64,000 nucleotides of DNA from Anniella stebbinsi (lineage: Eukaryota; Chordata; Lepidosauria; Squamata; Anniellidae): NCBI GenBank assembly GCA_029215795.1, contig JARDYH010000004.1, positions 31,748,001-31,812,000 on the forward strand. The letters are read 5' to 3'. This document shows, in pieces, positions 63,711 through 64,000 of the stretch. Under the pieces are notes generated by a model. That model ran no database searches. It saw only the letters and a program-made list of their open reading frames with translations, and was not told the origin of the DNA. Positions within the stretch are counted from its first letter, which is position 1; the number at the start of each line of letters is the position of its first letter. The translations under genes were made by a program, and so were the position numbers.

Positions 63711-63865
63711 TAGAGATGGGTGAGAATTTCATTTCACTTTGTTTTTGATTTTAAAAAAATGTTTAGCAAAATTCACAAAATTTTGCTATTTGAAATGAAA
63801 AGGATTTGAGATTTTTAAAAAAACGAATGTGGCAGAAATTGAAATTAACACATTTGTCCATCCAG
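63711..63865 (+). mobile_element. AT-rich MITE, short relative
   Basis: TAGAGATGGGTGAGAATTTC through 'ACACATTTGTCCATCC', with an AAATTTTG/CAAAATTT palindromic centre. Confidence 0.5.
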
Positions 63866-64000
63866 GCTCTAGGGTTGAGTGCTTAGCTCTTAAAGCCTAG
63901 ATCTGAATCTTTCTGTATTCAACCATGTTAGTTCTGAAATAGAGTTGCCACTCTTCTTTCTGATCAGCTCCTCCTCTCCATGATAGGAATAGCACCTGTT

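Overview
The window is nuclear DNA from an amniote vertebrate, most likely a squamate reptile (lizard). The basis is the repeat mix. There are CR1 LINE 3' ends carrying the classic ATTCTATGATTCTATG or TTCTTATGTTCTTATG tails. There are L2-type LINEs ending in a conserved 'GCCCAGAGAGCTTCGGCTATGG' style tail. Two tRNA-derived SINE families of reptile type are present, along with a very high density of short non-autonomous DNA transposons and many microsatellites. The species call is inference from repeat style.

I found no host protein-coding gene, rRNA, functional tRNA, operon or CRISPR array. All open frames are short, low in complexity, or lie inside repeats. The only recognisable coding remains are decayed L2 reverse-transcriptase fragments (7971-8612 and 17525-18774). 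The window reads as intergenic or intronic DNA. Several non-repetitive AT-balanced stretches could be conserved non-coding elements (10590-10870, 32520-32830, 53030-53850, 55880-56060, 62430-62720), but conservation cannot be tested here.

Layout. 0-8 kb: GC-rich degenerate repeat (856-1440), SINEs, a PIF/Harbinger-like MITE and a hAT-like element with target-site duplications (TSDs). 8-10.1 kb: an L2 LINE split by a 1.3-kb GC-rich foldback hAT-like element. 13.2-16.6 kb: the most striking locus, a second member of that GC-rich family whose 5' part plus 94 bp of flanking host DNA is triplicated in tandem at about 99.8% identity between the first two units. Inside it sits a 243-bp-period series of very long hairpins. 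17.5-21.5 kb: a second L2 (with YADD motif) split by a Penelope-like fragment, a Charlie-like hAT, and a third GC-rich element inserted in an L2 tail. 25.5-26.4 kb: a fourth GC-rich element nested in an AT-rich MITE. 27-49 kb: scattered MITEs, CR1 ends, a telomere-like hairpin at 34.4 kb and long microsatellites. 50-64 kb: two back-to-back Harbinger-like MITEs, and (from 35 kb on) five copies of a foldback MITE that are all exactly 320 bp by my boundaries.

The unifying story is DNA-transposon biology. At least six non-autonomous families with 8-bp TSDs (hAT hallmark) and two with 3-bp TTA/TAA TSDs (PIF/Harbinger hallmark) can be delimited directly from the sequence. None carries a transposase.
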